NCBI RefSeq assembly: GCF_009363275.1
Contig: NZ_CP045324.1
Location: forward strand, 1,984,001-2,048,000
Origin: Marinobacter sp. THAF197a
GTDB taxonomy: Bacteria; Pseudomonadota; Gammaproteobacteria; Pseudomonadales; Oleiphilaceae
Direction of reading: 5' to 3'
DNA: 64,000 bases
Below, one piece after another: positions 17,460 through 28,757 of this stretch; the first letter of the stretch is position 1, and every line of letters starts with the position of its first letter. The position numbers and the translations under genes were made by a program. Under the pieces are notes generated by a model that worked only from the letters and a program-made list of their open reading frames with translations, did no database searches and was not told where the DNA came from.

Positions 17460-19104
17460 AGACCCGCTCCTTGAATGGTTCAATACCAACACGGCGATAG
17501 GTATCCAGGAAGGTTTCTTCCTCGCTCCGCTTGTCGACATATACATCAATGATCTTGGCGATCACTTCGGGCATCTGGTCCCTTGCAAACGAGGGCCCCA
17601 GGATCTTGCCAATGGCAGCGTCATGATGGGAATCGCCACCGAGACTGATCTGATAGAACTCTTCGCCTTTCTTGTCAACGCCCAGCACGCCAATGTTTCC
17701 AACGTGGTGGTGGCCACAGGCATTCATGCAGCCGGAGATGTTGAGGTCGATGGGGCCGAGGTCGTACAGGTAGTCCAGATCATCAAAGCGACGCTGGATA
17801 GCCTCTGCAACGGGAATCGACTTGGCGTTGGCCAGGGCGCAGAAATCGCCGCCCGGGCAGCAGATGACGTCGGTCAGCGTGTTCAGGTTGGCAGTGGCAA
17901 AGCCCAGGGGTACGAGGCGCTGCCAGAGCTCGAGCAGCTGATCCTGGCGAACATCGGCCAGAACCACATTCTGCTCGTGTGTCGCGCGGGCCTCACCAAA
18001 GCTGAACTGGTCTGCCAGGTCAGCAATCTGCTCAAGCTGATAATCGGTCACGTCACCCGGCGGGGTCCCGGTTTTTTTCAGGGTCAGGGTGACACTGGCG
18101 TAGCCGGGCTTCTTGTGCTCGCTGACGTTGTGAGTCAGCCACTTATCGAACTCGCGGTTCTCAAACCGTTGCTCACTCAGCAGGGCAGTGGCGTTTTCCA
18201 GTGTCTCGTAGTCAGGCTCGGTGAAATAGCCCTGGAATTTGCGGATCGCTTCCGGGGTCAGGCGAGTCGGGGAGTCTTTGATGTGTGCCCATTCAGCTTC
18301 GACTTTCTCGGCGAAACCTTTCGGGGTCAGTGCCTTTACCAGAATCTTGATGCGTGCCTTGAACTTGTTGTCGCGCCGGCCGTAACGGTTATAGACCCGC
18401 AGGACCGCCTCCAGGTAAGTCAGAAGGTCGAGTTCCGGCAGGAATTCCCGAATAACTGGGCCCACCATGGGCGTGCGGCCCAGGCCGCCACCGACGTGTA
18501 CGCGGAAGCCCAGCTCACCCTGATCATTCCGGACCAGTTGCAGGCCGATGTCGTGCACCTGAATGGCCGCCCGGTCTGTCTTCTCGGAGGCATTTACCGC
18601 CACCTTGAATTTGCGGGGCAGGAAAGCAAACTCCGGGTGGAAGGTAGACCATTGCCGGATAATCTCGCAGTAAGGGCGAGGGTCGGCGATTTCATCGGCC
18701 TGAACACCGGAGAACTGGTCTGTGGTGGTGTTACGGATGCAGTTACCGCTGGTCTGGTTGGCATGCATTTCCACTTCGGCCAGTTCGGCCAGGATATCCG
18801 GAACGTCTTCCAGATTTGGCCAGTTCAGCTGGATGTTGGTACGGGTTGTAAAATGCGCATAACCCTTGTCGTAATCACGGGTGATGCGGGCCAGGCGGCG
18901 AATCTGGTCTGAACGGAGCATGCCATAGGGCACACAGATACGCAGCATGGGTGCAAGACGCTGAACGTAGAGACCGTTCTGCAGACGAAGTGGAAGAAAC
19001 TCTTCTTCCGCCAGCTCGCCCGCCAGGGCCCGCTCGGTTTGGTCCCGAAACTGTGCGACACGTTCCGCGGCGATTTGCCGGTCGTGCTCATCATAAACGT
19101 ACAT
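17452..19104 (-). CDS. cysI: Sulfite/nitrite reductase hemoprotein (CysI type)
   Basis: This 550-residue siroheme and [4Fe-4S] enzyme is of the assimilatory type; it reduces sulfite to sulfide for cysteine synthesis in the cytoplasm. The cluster/siroheme ligands are C-x5-C in VICCPGGDFCAL and C-x3-C in NISGCMNACGHHHVG. The N-terminal half contains HFTTRTNIQLNWPNLEDV and SGNCIRNTTTDQFSGV, typical of this single-subunit-plus-DUF934 arrangement. The length is near that of Pseudomonas CysI. Nitrite reductase annotation is possible from the same superfamily, but the DUF934 partner favours sulfite. The 257-base region upstream (19105-19361) has no gene and presumably holds its promoter. Confidence 0.9.
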   Translation of the reverse strand: MYVYDEHDRQIAAERVAQFRDQTERALAGELAEEEFLPLRLQNGLYVQRLAPMLRICVPYGMLRSDQIRRLARITRDYDKGYAHFTTRTNIQLNWPNLEDVPDILAELAEVEMHANQTSGNCIRNTTTDQFSGVQADEIADPRPYCEIIRQWSTFHPEFAFLPRKFKVAVNASEKTDRAAIQVHDIGLQLVRNDQGELGFRVHVGGGLGRTPMVGPVIREFLPELDLLTYLEAVLRVYNRYGRRDNKFKARIKILVKALTPKGFAEKVEAEWAHIKDSPTRLTPEAIRKFQGYFTEPDYETLENATALLSEQRFENREFDKWLTHNVSEHKKPGYASVTLTLKKTGTPPGDVTDYQLEQIADLADQFSFGEARATHEQNVVLADVRQDQLLELWQRLVPLGFATANLNTLTDVICCPGGDFCALANAKSIPVAEAIQRRFDDLDYLYDLGPIDLNISGCMNACGHHHVGNIGVLGVDKKGEEFYQISLGGDSHHDAAIGKILGPSFARDQMPEVIAKIIDVYVDKRSEEETFLDTYRRVGIEPFKERVYA

Positions 19105-19361
19105 AGGGTAACGTCCTGCCTGGTAACTTCTGAAATGCGGTTGTTGAATGGCGCCAAAATGACATTGGGCCTTATTCCTGAAGCGGAGGATATCACTGGG
19201 TTTTTATTCTTAAAATGATTATTTCAAAATATCATTATCGATTCAGGTGATAAGCAGCAAAATCAGCTGCGACGGGCAGGACTGGACGAATATCAATTTC
19301 CTGCTTTAATAAGAGCCGGGTACTGAAACAACAACAAGACTGGATAACCGAGGAGTAAGCT

Positions 19362-19466
19362 ATGAAAAAGACAGCGGATTCAGATAGCCAGGCCGATGCC
19401 GTTGCAGCCGTGTTACTGGTGTTGCTGGCTGTTGCCTTTGCAGTGGCGTGGGTTGCCGGCCAGTAG
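19362..19466 (+). CDS. Small single-pass membrane protein, 34 residues
   Basis: This micro-gene begins with ATG after a strong GAGGAG at 19350-19355. It encodes a short charged N terminus (MKKTADSDSQAD) followed by one hydrophobic helix (AVAAVLLVLLAVAFAVAWVAG) and stops at TAG. The composition is that of a bitopic inner-membrane microprotein. No family is recognised; it does not match the small oxidase subunit CcoM by eye. It converges on the DUF2970 gene with only two bases between the stops. A coding role is supported by the SD and composition, but length limits certainty. Confidence 0.55.
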   Translation: MKKTADSDSQADAVAAVLLVLLAVAFAVAWVAGQ

Positions 19467-19468
19467 CA

Positions 19469-19708
19469 CTACTGGCCTGCCAGCACCACCTTTACCACCA
19501 GTATCAGCCCGCCCACAAACGCAGCGCCAAACAGCAGCCCGGCAATGATATAGGGCACCGGGCTGTGGCTGGCGAAATCCTCTTGTCGGCGTTTTTCAGA
19601 CTGCACCCCCAAAGCGCCGGCGAGGATACTTTGCATGATTTTCAGAACGCCCGGCGAACCGGGCTTTTTCTTGCTGCTGTTATTGTTGTTGTCAGCCATA
19701 TCGTTCAT
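19469..19708 (-). CDS. DUF2970 small membrane protein
   Basis: This 79-residue protein has an Asn/Lys-rich N terminus (MNDMADNNNNSSKKK) and the DUF2970 body: GVLKIMQSILAGALGVQSEKRRQEDF followed by one transmembrane helix (PYIIAGLLFGAAFVGGLILVVKVVL). The ATG has GGGTGA 6 bases upstream. It begins 14 bases after the metH stop on the same strand, suggesting read-through from metH. Function is unknown. Confidence 0.85.
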   Translation of the reverse strand: MNDMADNNNNSSKKKPGSPGVLKIMQSILAGALGVQSEKRRQEDFASHSPVPYIIAGLLFGAAFVGGLILVVKVVLAGQ

Positions 19709-19722
19709 TGAGTCACCCTGGT

Positions 19723-23421
<3,699 letters not shown>

Positions 23422-23485
23422 AGGGAATTCTTCCGGGGTCATTAATAACGTCGTGTTTGTTCGGACGGCGCGGGATCATAGCAAA

Positions 23486-23500
23486 ATTGTACGTATACGT
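23486..23500. promoter_or_regulatory. Palindromic motif ATTGTACGTATACGT upstream of metH
   Basis: The metH/nfuA divergent region contains the perfect palindrome ACGTATACGT (23491-23500). The first 13 bases, ATTGTACGTATAC, recur at 61150-61162 upstream of etfBA. It may be an operator, but two copies in 64 kb can also arise by chance. Confidence 0.25.
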
Positions 23501-23662
23501 CTTAATACAGATGATCATTATCAAGCACTGACCACAAAGTTCCCGGCGGGAGGTTATACGTGCAATTCATTATCCTGTTAAAGCCCGACTATTTTACTTG
23601 GTCTTTTAAGTTCCTGCGAACTCTCCTAAAATAGAGACTACATTTGAAAACAGGTAGGAAGC

Positions 23663-24250
23663 ATGGCTTTGGTAACTGTCACTGATTCCGCAAGGGATTA
23701 TCTTGCGCAACTGATTGAAAAGCAGGATGTCGAGGGCATGGGCGTTCGTATTTTCGTCACCCAGCCGGGTACCCGCAATGCCGAGACCTGTCTGGCCTAT
23801 TGCCCGCCAAACGAAGTCGTCCCTACAGACGAGCAGGTTGATCTGCAGAAATTCACTCTGTTCCTGGACCATAACTCGGTACCGTTTCTGGAAGATGCCT
23901 ACGTGGACTACTCCAAAGACCAGATGGGCGGCCAGTTGACCATCAAGGCGCCGAACGCCAAAGTGCCCCAGGTGTCTGATGACGCACCCCTTCCTGAACG
24001 GGTGAACTACGTGCTGGCGTCTGAGATCAACCCCAATCTGGCGGCCCACGGCGGTGATGTATCACTGGTGGAGATCGTTGAGGAGTCGGTGGCAGTGCTG
24101 CGTTTCGGTGGCGGTTGCCAGGGCTGTTCCGCCGTCAGCCTGACCCTCAAGCAAGGTGTTGAGAAAACCCTCAAGGAGCGGGTTCCGGAGATCACTGCGG
24201 TTCGTGATGTGACCGACCACTCGAACACTGAAAACGCCTACTATCAGTAA
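23663..24250 (+). CDS. nfuA: Fe/S biogenesis protein NfuA
   Basis: NfuA carries [4Fe-4S] clusters and delivers them to apoproteins under oxidative stress or iron limitation. Residues about 1-100 form a degenerate A-type scaffold domain (ITDSARDYLAQLIEKQ... LDHNSVPFLEDAYVDY). Residues about 105-190 form the Nfu domain with the CxxC cluster ligands in RFGGGCQGCSAVSLTLKQGVE. The length of 195 is close to E. coli NfuA (191). The ATG follows CAGGTAGGAAGC. It is transcribed divergently from metH. Confidence 0.95.
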   Translation: MALVTVTDSARDYLAQLIEKQDVEGMGVRIFVTQPGTRNAETCLAYCPPNEVVPTDEQVDLQKFTLFLDHNSVPFLEDAYVDYSKDQMGGQLTIKAPNAKVPQVSDDAPLPERVNYVLASEINPNLAAHGGDVSLVEIVEESVAVLRFGGGCQGCSAVSLTLKQGVEKTLKERVPEITAVRDVTDHSNTENAYYQ

Positions 24251-24271
24251 GTTCGGCATTACCTCTGCCAG

Positions 24272-24292
24272 GCCGCCGTTCACCGCGGCGGC
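24272..24292. repeat. GC-rich hairpin downstream of nfuA
   Basis: The arms GCCGCCG and CGGCGGC enclose a 7-base loop 21 bases after the nfuA stop. No T run follows, so a terminator role is uncertain. The remainder of the 207-base gap to the DUF445 gene holds no recognised feature. Confidence 0.4.
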
Positions 24293-24457
24293 TGCCGCAG
24301 ATGCCTGTCTTTCGTGGCTACACGGCCAATGTCCTGATATCTGCAATACTCCATCATCCTGTTGACTAACAGAACCGTGCACGGTTGCTGTACCGTGCCA
24401 TAAAAAACAGTGATATCAGCGGCGCCATCGCCGCCAGACTTGAAGCCGGGGTAACAC

Positions 24458-25672
24458 TTGCTCGACCTTGCTCTCTTATCCGTACCTGTGATGGCTGCTG
24501 TCGTCGGCTGGTTTACCAACTGGCTTGCGATACAGATGTCATTTCACCCGGTGCGTTTCATCGGCATTGGCGTTATTGGTTGGCAGGGTGTTATCCCCCG
24601 TAAAGCCGAGAAGATGGCGCACATCTGTATCGACCGCACGCTGCAGCAGTTTGGTGATCTGAATACCGTCTATCAAAAGCTGGAGCCCCAGCGCATTGTT
24701 CAACAGGTGGTGGCACAGGTTTCACCACGGATGGATGAATACATCGACGAAGTCATGTACGAAGTGCAGCCGGTGTTGTGGGATAACCTGCCGCTGTTTG
24801 TTCGCGCCAGGATCTACCAATGGGCCAGGCAGCAGCTGCCGGACAGGATTGAAGAGCTGGTTGAGGATTTCGGTGACGACCTGAATGAGCTGGTGGATCT
24901 GAAAGCACTGCTCAGCCGCGAATTGCAGAATCATCCTGACCTGATGAATCGCATTTTCCGGGAAGCCGGTTCCGTTGAATTGCAATCGGTCATCAACCGT
25001 GGTGCCATCATTGGCGGTTTGCTGGGTGCCATCCTGGCGCCGCTGTGGCTGGCCTATCCGGAGCCATGGCTGCTGCCGGTCGGTGGTTTTGCCATTGGTT
25101 TTATCACCAACTGGATCGCCATTAATCTGATTTTTGCACCGCTTCGCCCTCGCCGGGTTCTGTTTTGGCGGATTCAGGGGTTGTTTCTGCGCCGTCAGGA
25201 GCAGATCAGTGATACCTGGGCACGTCTGGTGGCCGAGGAACTGATCACCGTTGAGAAGGTGGCGGACGCCATGATCAATGGCCAGCACGGAGCAAGAACC
25301 CGAGCCATCATCCAGAAGCATCTGCGGCCGATGCTGGATAACTCCATGGTTATGAAGCTGGCGGCACAGGTGACAGTCGGTATGACCGGCTACACTGATC
25401 TCAAGCGAGTGATGAACCAGAAGGCGGTGATCGCCACCCGGGATGTGTTCAACGATCCCGCTTTTAACAAGGAGCGGGCGCCCATCGTGGCCGGTGTGCT
25501 GGCGGGCCAGATGAAATCGCTCCGTCCGGAGGAGTTCCAGGACATATTGCGGCCGGCGTTCAGAGAAGAAGAGCTCCAGCTGATGTTTGTTGGAGGCTTG
25601 TTCGGCGCAGTGGCCGGCCTGATTCAGTTTATCGCGATGAACCAGCTGCCGATGCCGCCACTGGGTGGCTAA
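24458..25672 (+). CDS. DUF445 family membrane protein
   Basis: This 404-residue protein belongs to the DUF445/YheB-like group. The motif PVMAAVVGWFTNWLAIQMSFHPV is repeated in form at about residues 205-225 as VGGFAIGFITNWIAINLIFAPL, the hallmark internal duplication of the family (GW/FxTNWxAIxxxFxP). Hydrophobic segments lie at residues about 4-22, 185-225 and 375-395. The start is TTG at 24458, two codons after an in-frame TAA and 6-7 bases after GGGG; the only later alternative, an ATG at codon 12, would cut into the conserved motif. Role in membrane biology is unknown. The next gene begins 15 bases downstream and is probably co-transcribed. Confidence 0.85.
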   Translation: MLDLALLSVPVMAAVVGWFTNWLAIQMSFHPVRFIGIGVIGWQGVIPRKAEKMAHICIDRTLQQFGDLNTVYQKLEPQRIVQQVVAQVSPRMDEYIDEVMYEVQPVLWDNLPLFVRARIYQWARQQLPDRIEELVEDFGDDLNELVDLKALLSRELQNHPDLMNRIFREAGSVELQSVINRGAIIGGLLGAILAPLWLAYPEPWLLPVGGFAIGFITNWIAINLIFAPLRPRRVLFWRIQGLFLRRQEQISDTWARLVAEELITVEKVADAMINGQHGARTRAIIQKHLRPMLDNSMVMKLAAQVTVGMTGYTDLKRVMNQKAVIATRDVFNDPAFNKERAPIVAGVLAGQMKSLRPEEFQDILRPAFREEELQLMFVGGLFGAVAGLIQFIAMNQLPMPPLGG

Positions 25673-25687
25673 CAAGGGAGACAGGTA

Positions 25688-26056
25688 ATGTCTGTGTGGG
25701 TTTTGATGATTGTTCAGGTGCTGTTGACCGCTGGTACGGTGGCGGCGGTTCTGTTTGCGTTCTGGTACCTCGTGGTTCGGCCCTGGCTGGCTGAACGCAT
25801 GCGGGAGTTGGTGGAGGCCGCTGACCAGATCGAGCCCAAGGTGGCCAAGGGTGTCAACAAAGGCGTCGCCGATGCCGTCCGGCAGCTCCCGCAAAATGCA
25901 TGGGAAGGCGCGACCAAGGAATCGACCAAGCAATTCCTGAAGTTTGGCTCCAATCTGTTCGAGAATGGGCTCAGCAGTTTTCTGGGCTCGACTGCCGAAA
26001 TGCAGAAATCCCAATCCAGCAGTGGTAGCCGGCCACCAGGGCAGGGCGATCGCTGA
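25688..26056 (+). CDS. Small membrane-anchored protein, unknown function
   Basis: This 122-residue protein has one N-terminal transmembrane helix (residues about 3-28, ending WYLVVRPWL), then an amphipathic helical stretch (ERMRELVEAADQIEPKVAKGVNKGVADAVRQLP) and a Ser-rich tail. AAGGGAGACAGGTA precedes the ATG. It probably forms a two-gene unit with the DUF445 gene. No family is recognised. Its stop codon abuts the tusE stop codon, with the genes convergent and no space for a terminator. Confidence 0.75.
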   Translation: MSVWVLMIVQVLLTAGTVAAVLFAFWYLVVRPWLAERMRELVEAADQIEPKVAKGVNKGVADAVRQLPQNAWEGATKESTKQFLKFGSNLFENGLSSFLGSTAEMQKSQSSSGSRPPGQGDR

Positions 26057-26377
26057 TCAAAGGCAGTTGGTTGGTCTGGGCAGCCCGGCAATCCGGCAGG
26101 CGGTTTTGGCGGGTGTGCCGGGGAAGAGCTGCATCAGGTAAATACTGTTGCCCTTGTCGTCCCCGAACGCCTCTTTCACCGCCTTCACAAATAACCGGTT
26201 TGACGGCGGAGACATTTCATGTTGTTTGTAGAATTCCCTCAGGAAATCTATGATCTCCCAGTGATTTTCATTTAGCTGTATGCTGTCCTCGGCGGCAATC
26301 TCCTGTGCTACCTCAGGGGTCCAGCTGCCAGCGTCTTCCAGAAAACCCTCGTTGTTGCGCAACGGCAAAGTCGTCAT
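26057..26377 (-). CDS. tusE: TusE/DsrC family sulfur relay protein
   Basis: TusE accepts persulfide sulfur from TusBCD and passes it to MnmA for 2-thiouridine at the tRNA wobble position. The 106-residue protein ends GTPAKTACRIAGLPRPTNCL. It has both conserved cysteines of DsrC, ten residues apart, with the essential one penultimate. E. coli TusE has Thr at the first site (KQATKIAGLPKPVKC), so this copy is DsrC-like at that position. It is the last gene of tusD-tusC-tusB-tusE, 4 bases after tusB. No dsrAB sulfite reductase genes occur in the window, so a thiouridylation role is most likely. Confidence 0.93.
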   Translation of the reverse strand: MTTLPLRNNEGFLEDAGSWTPEVAQEIAAEDSIQLNENHWEIIDFLREFYKQHEMSPPSNRLFVKAVKEAFGDDKGNSIYLMQLFPGTPAKTACRIAGLPRPTNCL

Positions 26378-26381
26378 TGTA

Positions 26382-26672
26382 TTACCAGCTCACCGTACGT
26401 GAATGTTCGGCGGTCAGGCGCACCAGATCGCCATAGCTGATGATTTGTACATTGGGGTTGCCTGCCAGGCCTCTGGCCTCAAGGTCTGCGTCAAGCGCAA
26501 CACAGTTTCGGGGGAGGCCAGCAGTGCTGTCTGTTACCGCCAGTACCGCATTTTCCGCCAGTGCCAGCGTGTCTCCTTCGTGAAGGGCTGCCAGACAGGT
26601 TGCGAACCTTGGGTGACTGGGTGATTTGTTCAGGATATGAAGTGTCGGCTGAATCGTTTGTTCCTGTGTCAT
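26382..26672 (-). CDS. tusB: Sulfur relay protein TusB/DsrH
   Basis: This 96-residue subunit of the TusBCD heterohexamer has the DsrH-type opening LHILNKSPSHPRFATCLAAL and the body ENAVLAVTDSTAG and NVQIISYGDLVRLTAEHSRTVSW. An ORF extension to 26717 overlaps tusC; the ATG at 26672 is chosen because AAGGATGACGGA precedes it and it lies 10 bases after the tusC stop. Family knowledge assigns a structural or relay role in tRNA 2-thiouridine synthesis. Confidence 0.9.
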   Translation of the reverse strand: MTQEQTIQPTLHILNKSPSHPRFATCLAALHEGDTLALAENAVLAVTDSTAGLPRNCVALDADLEARGLAGNPNVQIISYGDLVRLTAEHSRTVSW

Positions 26673-26682
26673 TCCGTCATCC

Positions 26683-27033
26683 TTAGCCTGCAAAAACGAT
26701 GCGTTCAAAGCGATCAAGGGCGTCTCTGACCGATGGAATCAGTTCCACGCCATTCAGCCTGTCTTCCTCACCAAGCCGAAAACGCTCGCAGGCGGATTGT
26801 TCTGCGAGAATCTGTTCGACTCCGAACACCGGTGCCGCAGCAAGGTTCTTTTCAACCGTTCTCTGGCCGATGCCTCCGGCATCCTGGGATTTGCGCAGCC
26901 AGTTAACACCAGCGCCCATAAAGAGCAATGCCGCTGGTTGATCGAAGGCTGCGAGGGAAAACACCATATCCAGCGCTTCGCGACCAGTCCAGGAGCCATA
27001 CGGAGCCTGATCAATCACAATCAAGGTGGTCAT
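26683..27033 (-). CDS. tusC: Sulfur relay protein TusC/DsrF
   Basis: This 116-residue subunit of TusBCD has DsrF-type features: IDQAPYGSWTGREALDMVFSLAAFDQPAALLFMGAGVNWL. The ATG at 27033 overlaps the end of tusD and has GGGAG 8 bases upstream; a second ATG five codons earlier is less well placed. The gene order D-C-B-E is the standard tus order. Confidence 0.9.
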   Translation of the reverse strand: MTTLIVIDQAPYGSWTGREALDMVFSLAAFDQPAALLFMGAGVNWLRKSQDAGGIGQRTVEKNLAAAPVFGVEQILAEQSACERFRLGEEDRLNGVELIPSVRDALDRFERIVFAG

Positions 27034-27034
27034 C

Positions 27035-27445
27035 TCAGTGGCTCCCATGAAAGTAGATCACGCGGTCAGACTTCATGTTGCCTTCCACCCATTCCCCCAA
27101 GCCCGCTATCTGGTAAGGCTGGCGAAGGTTGTTGGCGCTGAGTTCATACCTCGCCTGTTCGCCCTGGTCGACGATTCCCCGGCGCAAGGCCGAGGCAATG
27201 CAGGCGACCCCAGGCGTCTGGTTGTCAGCAAGGAAATCTGCCCACTGTCCAGGCCAGTCGGGTTCATCGGAGGGGGGCGTACTCAGGGCTGAAGCTAGGT
27301 GTACGCCCTCGCCATAAAGAAACACCCGGTCGATGTGGTGGCCGGCTGCAATCAGCTCCTGTGCGAATGCCAGTGCTGTTTGTGGTGCCTGGCTAGACCA
27401 GGGAGCGCCGGTAATAACCAGGGTGTAAGAAAGGCCAGGGGACAT
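27035..27445 (-). CDS. tusD: Sulfurtransferase TusD/DsrE
   Basis: TusD is the active subunit of the TusBCD complex; it takes sulfur from TusA on a conserved Cys. The 136-residue protein has LVITGAPWSSQAPQTALAFAQELIAAGHHIDRVFLYGEGVHLAS and the active-site segment TPGVACIASALRRGI, where Cys is the persulfide carrier. It is the first gene of the tusDCBE set. The 101-base gap upstream, reaching the yccA-type gene, contains a terminator for that gene, so the tus promoter must lie in the short segment 27446-27497 or within the hairpin region. Confidence 0.92.
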   Translation of the reverse strand: MSPGLSYTLVITGAPWSSQAPQTALAFAQELIAAGHHIDRVFLYGEGVHLASALSTPPSDEPDWPGQWADFLADNQTPGVACIASALRRGIVDQGEQARYELSANNLRQPYQIAGLGEWVEGNMKSDRVIYFHGSH

Positions 27446-27497
27446 AACGATAGGTTGCCGGTCAGAAATGGATCGGATTTCAGTTTACCGAAAGCAA

Positions 27498-27521
27498 GAA
27501 CCCCGGCAAAGGCCGGGGTTC
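27498..27521 (-). terminator. Terminator hairpin after the Bax-inhibitor-type gene
   Basis: Ten-base-pair arms GAACCCCGGC and GCCGGGGTTC enclose AAAG. Read on the minus strand the stem is followed by TTGCTTT, a weak U tract. It separates the YccA-type gene from tusD. Confidence 0.75.
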
Positions 27522-27546
27522 CTGTTCAACGCATTGCTCTGGCGAA

Positions 27547-28254
27547 TCAATCGTCGCCGCTGAATGCCGCCAGCAGGTGCAGCAGGCTGACAAACAGGTT
27601 GTAGATGGCCACGTACAGGCCAACGGTTGCGATCACGTAGTTACGCTCGCCGCCTTTGATGATCCGGCTGGTTTCAAACAGGATCATGATGGAGGCGAAA
27701 ATGGTGAAGCCAGCGGATACCGCCAGATGCAGGGCAGAGCTCTGCATGAAGAAGGCCAGCAGCATGGCACCGATCAGCACGAACGCACCGGCCGTCAGGA
27801 AGCTGGACATAAAGCTGAAGTCTTTCTTGGTGATCAGCGCGGTGGCTGACAGACCAACAAAGGCTACGGCTGTCAGGGTCAGTGCCTGGGCGACAATCTG
27901 AGAGGCACCCGCGGCAACGAACGCGCCGATGATCGGGCCCAGGGTGTACCCCATGAAGCCGGTCAGGGCGAAGGTGGTTACGATGCCCCAGGGGCTGTTT
28001 TTGAGCTTATAGGTCGCGAACAGCAGGCCAATATAGCCAACGATGGTGATCAGGAAGCCCGGATGCGTGCCGTTCATGTTCAGGAACGCAGTCAGGGCCG
28101 AGAAGGCCAGGGTCATGCCCAGCAGCATGTAGGTGTTGCGCAGTACCTTCAGCGCATCTTCATCAATGCCCGCTGTTACGCCGGTGGCTTGACCGGACTG
28201 CGGGTAGGCAGCCTGGTTGTTCTGAACGCCGAAACGTCTGTCTTCCATTGTCAT
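27547..28254 (-). CDS. yccA: Bax inhibitor-1/YccA family inner-membrane protein
   Basis: This 235-residue protein has seven hydrophobic segments and the BI-1 signatures LRNTYMLLGMTLAFSALTAF, FMGYTLGPIIGAFV and SRIIKGGERNYVIATVGLYVAIYNLFVSLLHLL. E. coli YccA is a substrate and modulator of the FtsH protease; the exact role here is inferred from family membership. The N terminus has a Gln/Asn-rich cytoplasmic tail of about 35 residues. Two possible ATG starts lie two codons apart (28254 and 28248). It is next to tus genes, as in several gammaproteobacteria. Confidence 0.92.
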   Translation of the reverse strand: MTMEDRRFGVQNNQAAYPQSGQATGVTAGIDEDALKVLRNTYMLLGMTLAFSALTAFLNMNGTHPGFLITIVGYIGLLFATYKLKNSPWGIVTTFALTGFMGYTLGPIIGAFVAAGASQIVAQALTLTAVAFVGLSATALITKKDFSFMSSFLTAGAFVLIGAMLLAFFMQSSALHLAVSAGFTIFASIMILFETSRIIKGGERNYVIATVGLYVAIYNLFVSLLHLLAAFSGDD

Positions 28255-28418
28255 CTCCGTTTATTGCAACTGGATACTGAGTCCCATGATAATGTCGAAT
28301 CCGCAACTTTCAATCATTTACGACAGAAAATGCCCCAATGGATTCCATTAAACTGGTGTAATCTTGCTCGCACCGTGACCAGAACCAGTGGAATTTCCAA
28401 CGTTTTTTCTTCAAGGCG

Positions 28419-28446
28419 TTGACAGTAATGGCAAATCCGGTATCAT
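28419..28446 (+). promoter_or_regulatory. Promoter of tRNA-Ser
   Basis: A perfect TTGACA at 28419 and TATCAT at 28441 are separated by 16 bases, about 60 bases upstream of the mature tRNA. The rest of 28255-28507 shows no gene. Confidence 0.7.
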
Positions 28447-28507
28447 TCCACCCGCTGTCGCGACGGCAGCAACTGAAATACGCCTTCTGGCGTTTTTTCG
28501 GTAAGAC

Positions 28508-28598
28508 GGTGGGCTGGCAGAGTGGCTGAATGCAGCGGTCTTGAAAACCGCCGACGGTTAATAGCCGTCCCGGGGTTCGAATCCCTGGCCCACCGCCA
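28508..28598 (+). tRNA. tRNA-Ser (anticodon TGA)
   Basis: This 91-nt tRNA has acceptor arms GGTGGGC and GCCCACC, discriminator G and an encoded CCA. The anticodon loop is CTTGAAA within GGTCTTGAAAACC, reading UCA and other UCN codons. A long variable arm (CCGACGGTTAATAGCCGTCCC) marks it as a class II serine tRNA, and the T loop is GGTTCGAATCC. Its 3' end is the attachment site of the following island: the last 17 tRNA bases and 4 bases downstream recur at 33698-33718. Confidence 0.98.
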
Positions 28599-28602
28599 TT
28601 TT
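28582..28602 (+). repeat. Left direct repeat (attL-like) at tRNA-Ser 3' end
   Basis: Twenty-one bases, starting TCCCTGGCCC and ending in CCATTTT, match 33698-33718 exactly. The repeat spans the last 17 bases of the tRNA plus TTTT, the usual position of integrase-mediated attachment sites. Confidence 0.85.
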
Positions 28603-28757
28603 CTATTTTTTCCTCTAAATCAGTAGCTTGCACGGCATGTGCTGACCAAAATGTTGACTGCCCGCTTGACCTAATTGAAGTTGTACGGGCGTCAATATCA
28701 GTGAGTCGCCCCTTGCAACTTTCAAGCCCTGGAGGCGACGCCTCCGCAACAGTACAT

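Noticed and set aside
17374..18912. 512-codon plus-strand open frame
   Set aside because: It is the shadow of cysI; no ribosome site, no recognisable domain.
19105..19361. Fur or cysB site ahead of cysI
   Set aside because: The AT-rich stretch has no clear palindromic match to either consensus.
23443..23662. Cobalamin or SAM riboswitch ahead of metH
   Set aside because: Neither the B12-box nor SAM riboswitch core was found by eye in the 220 bases.
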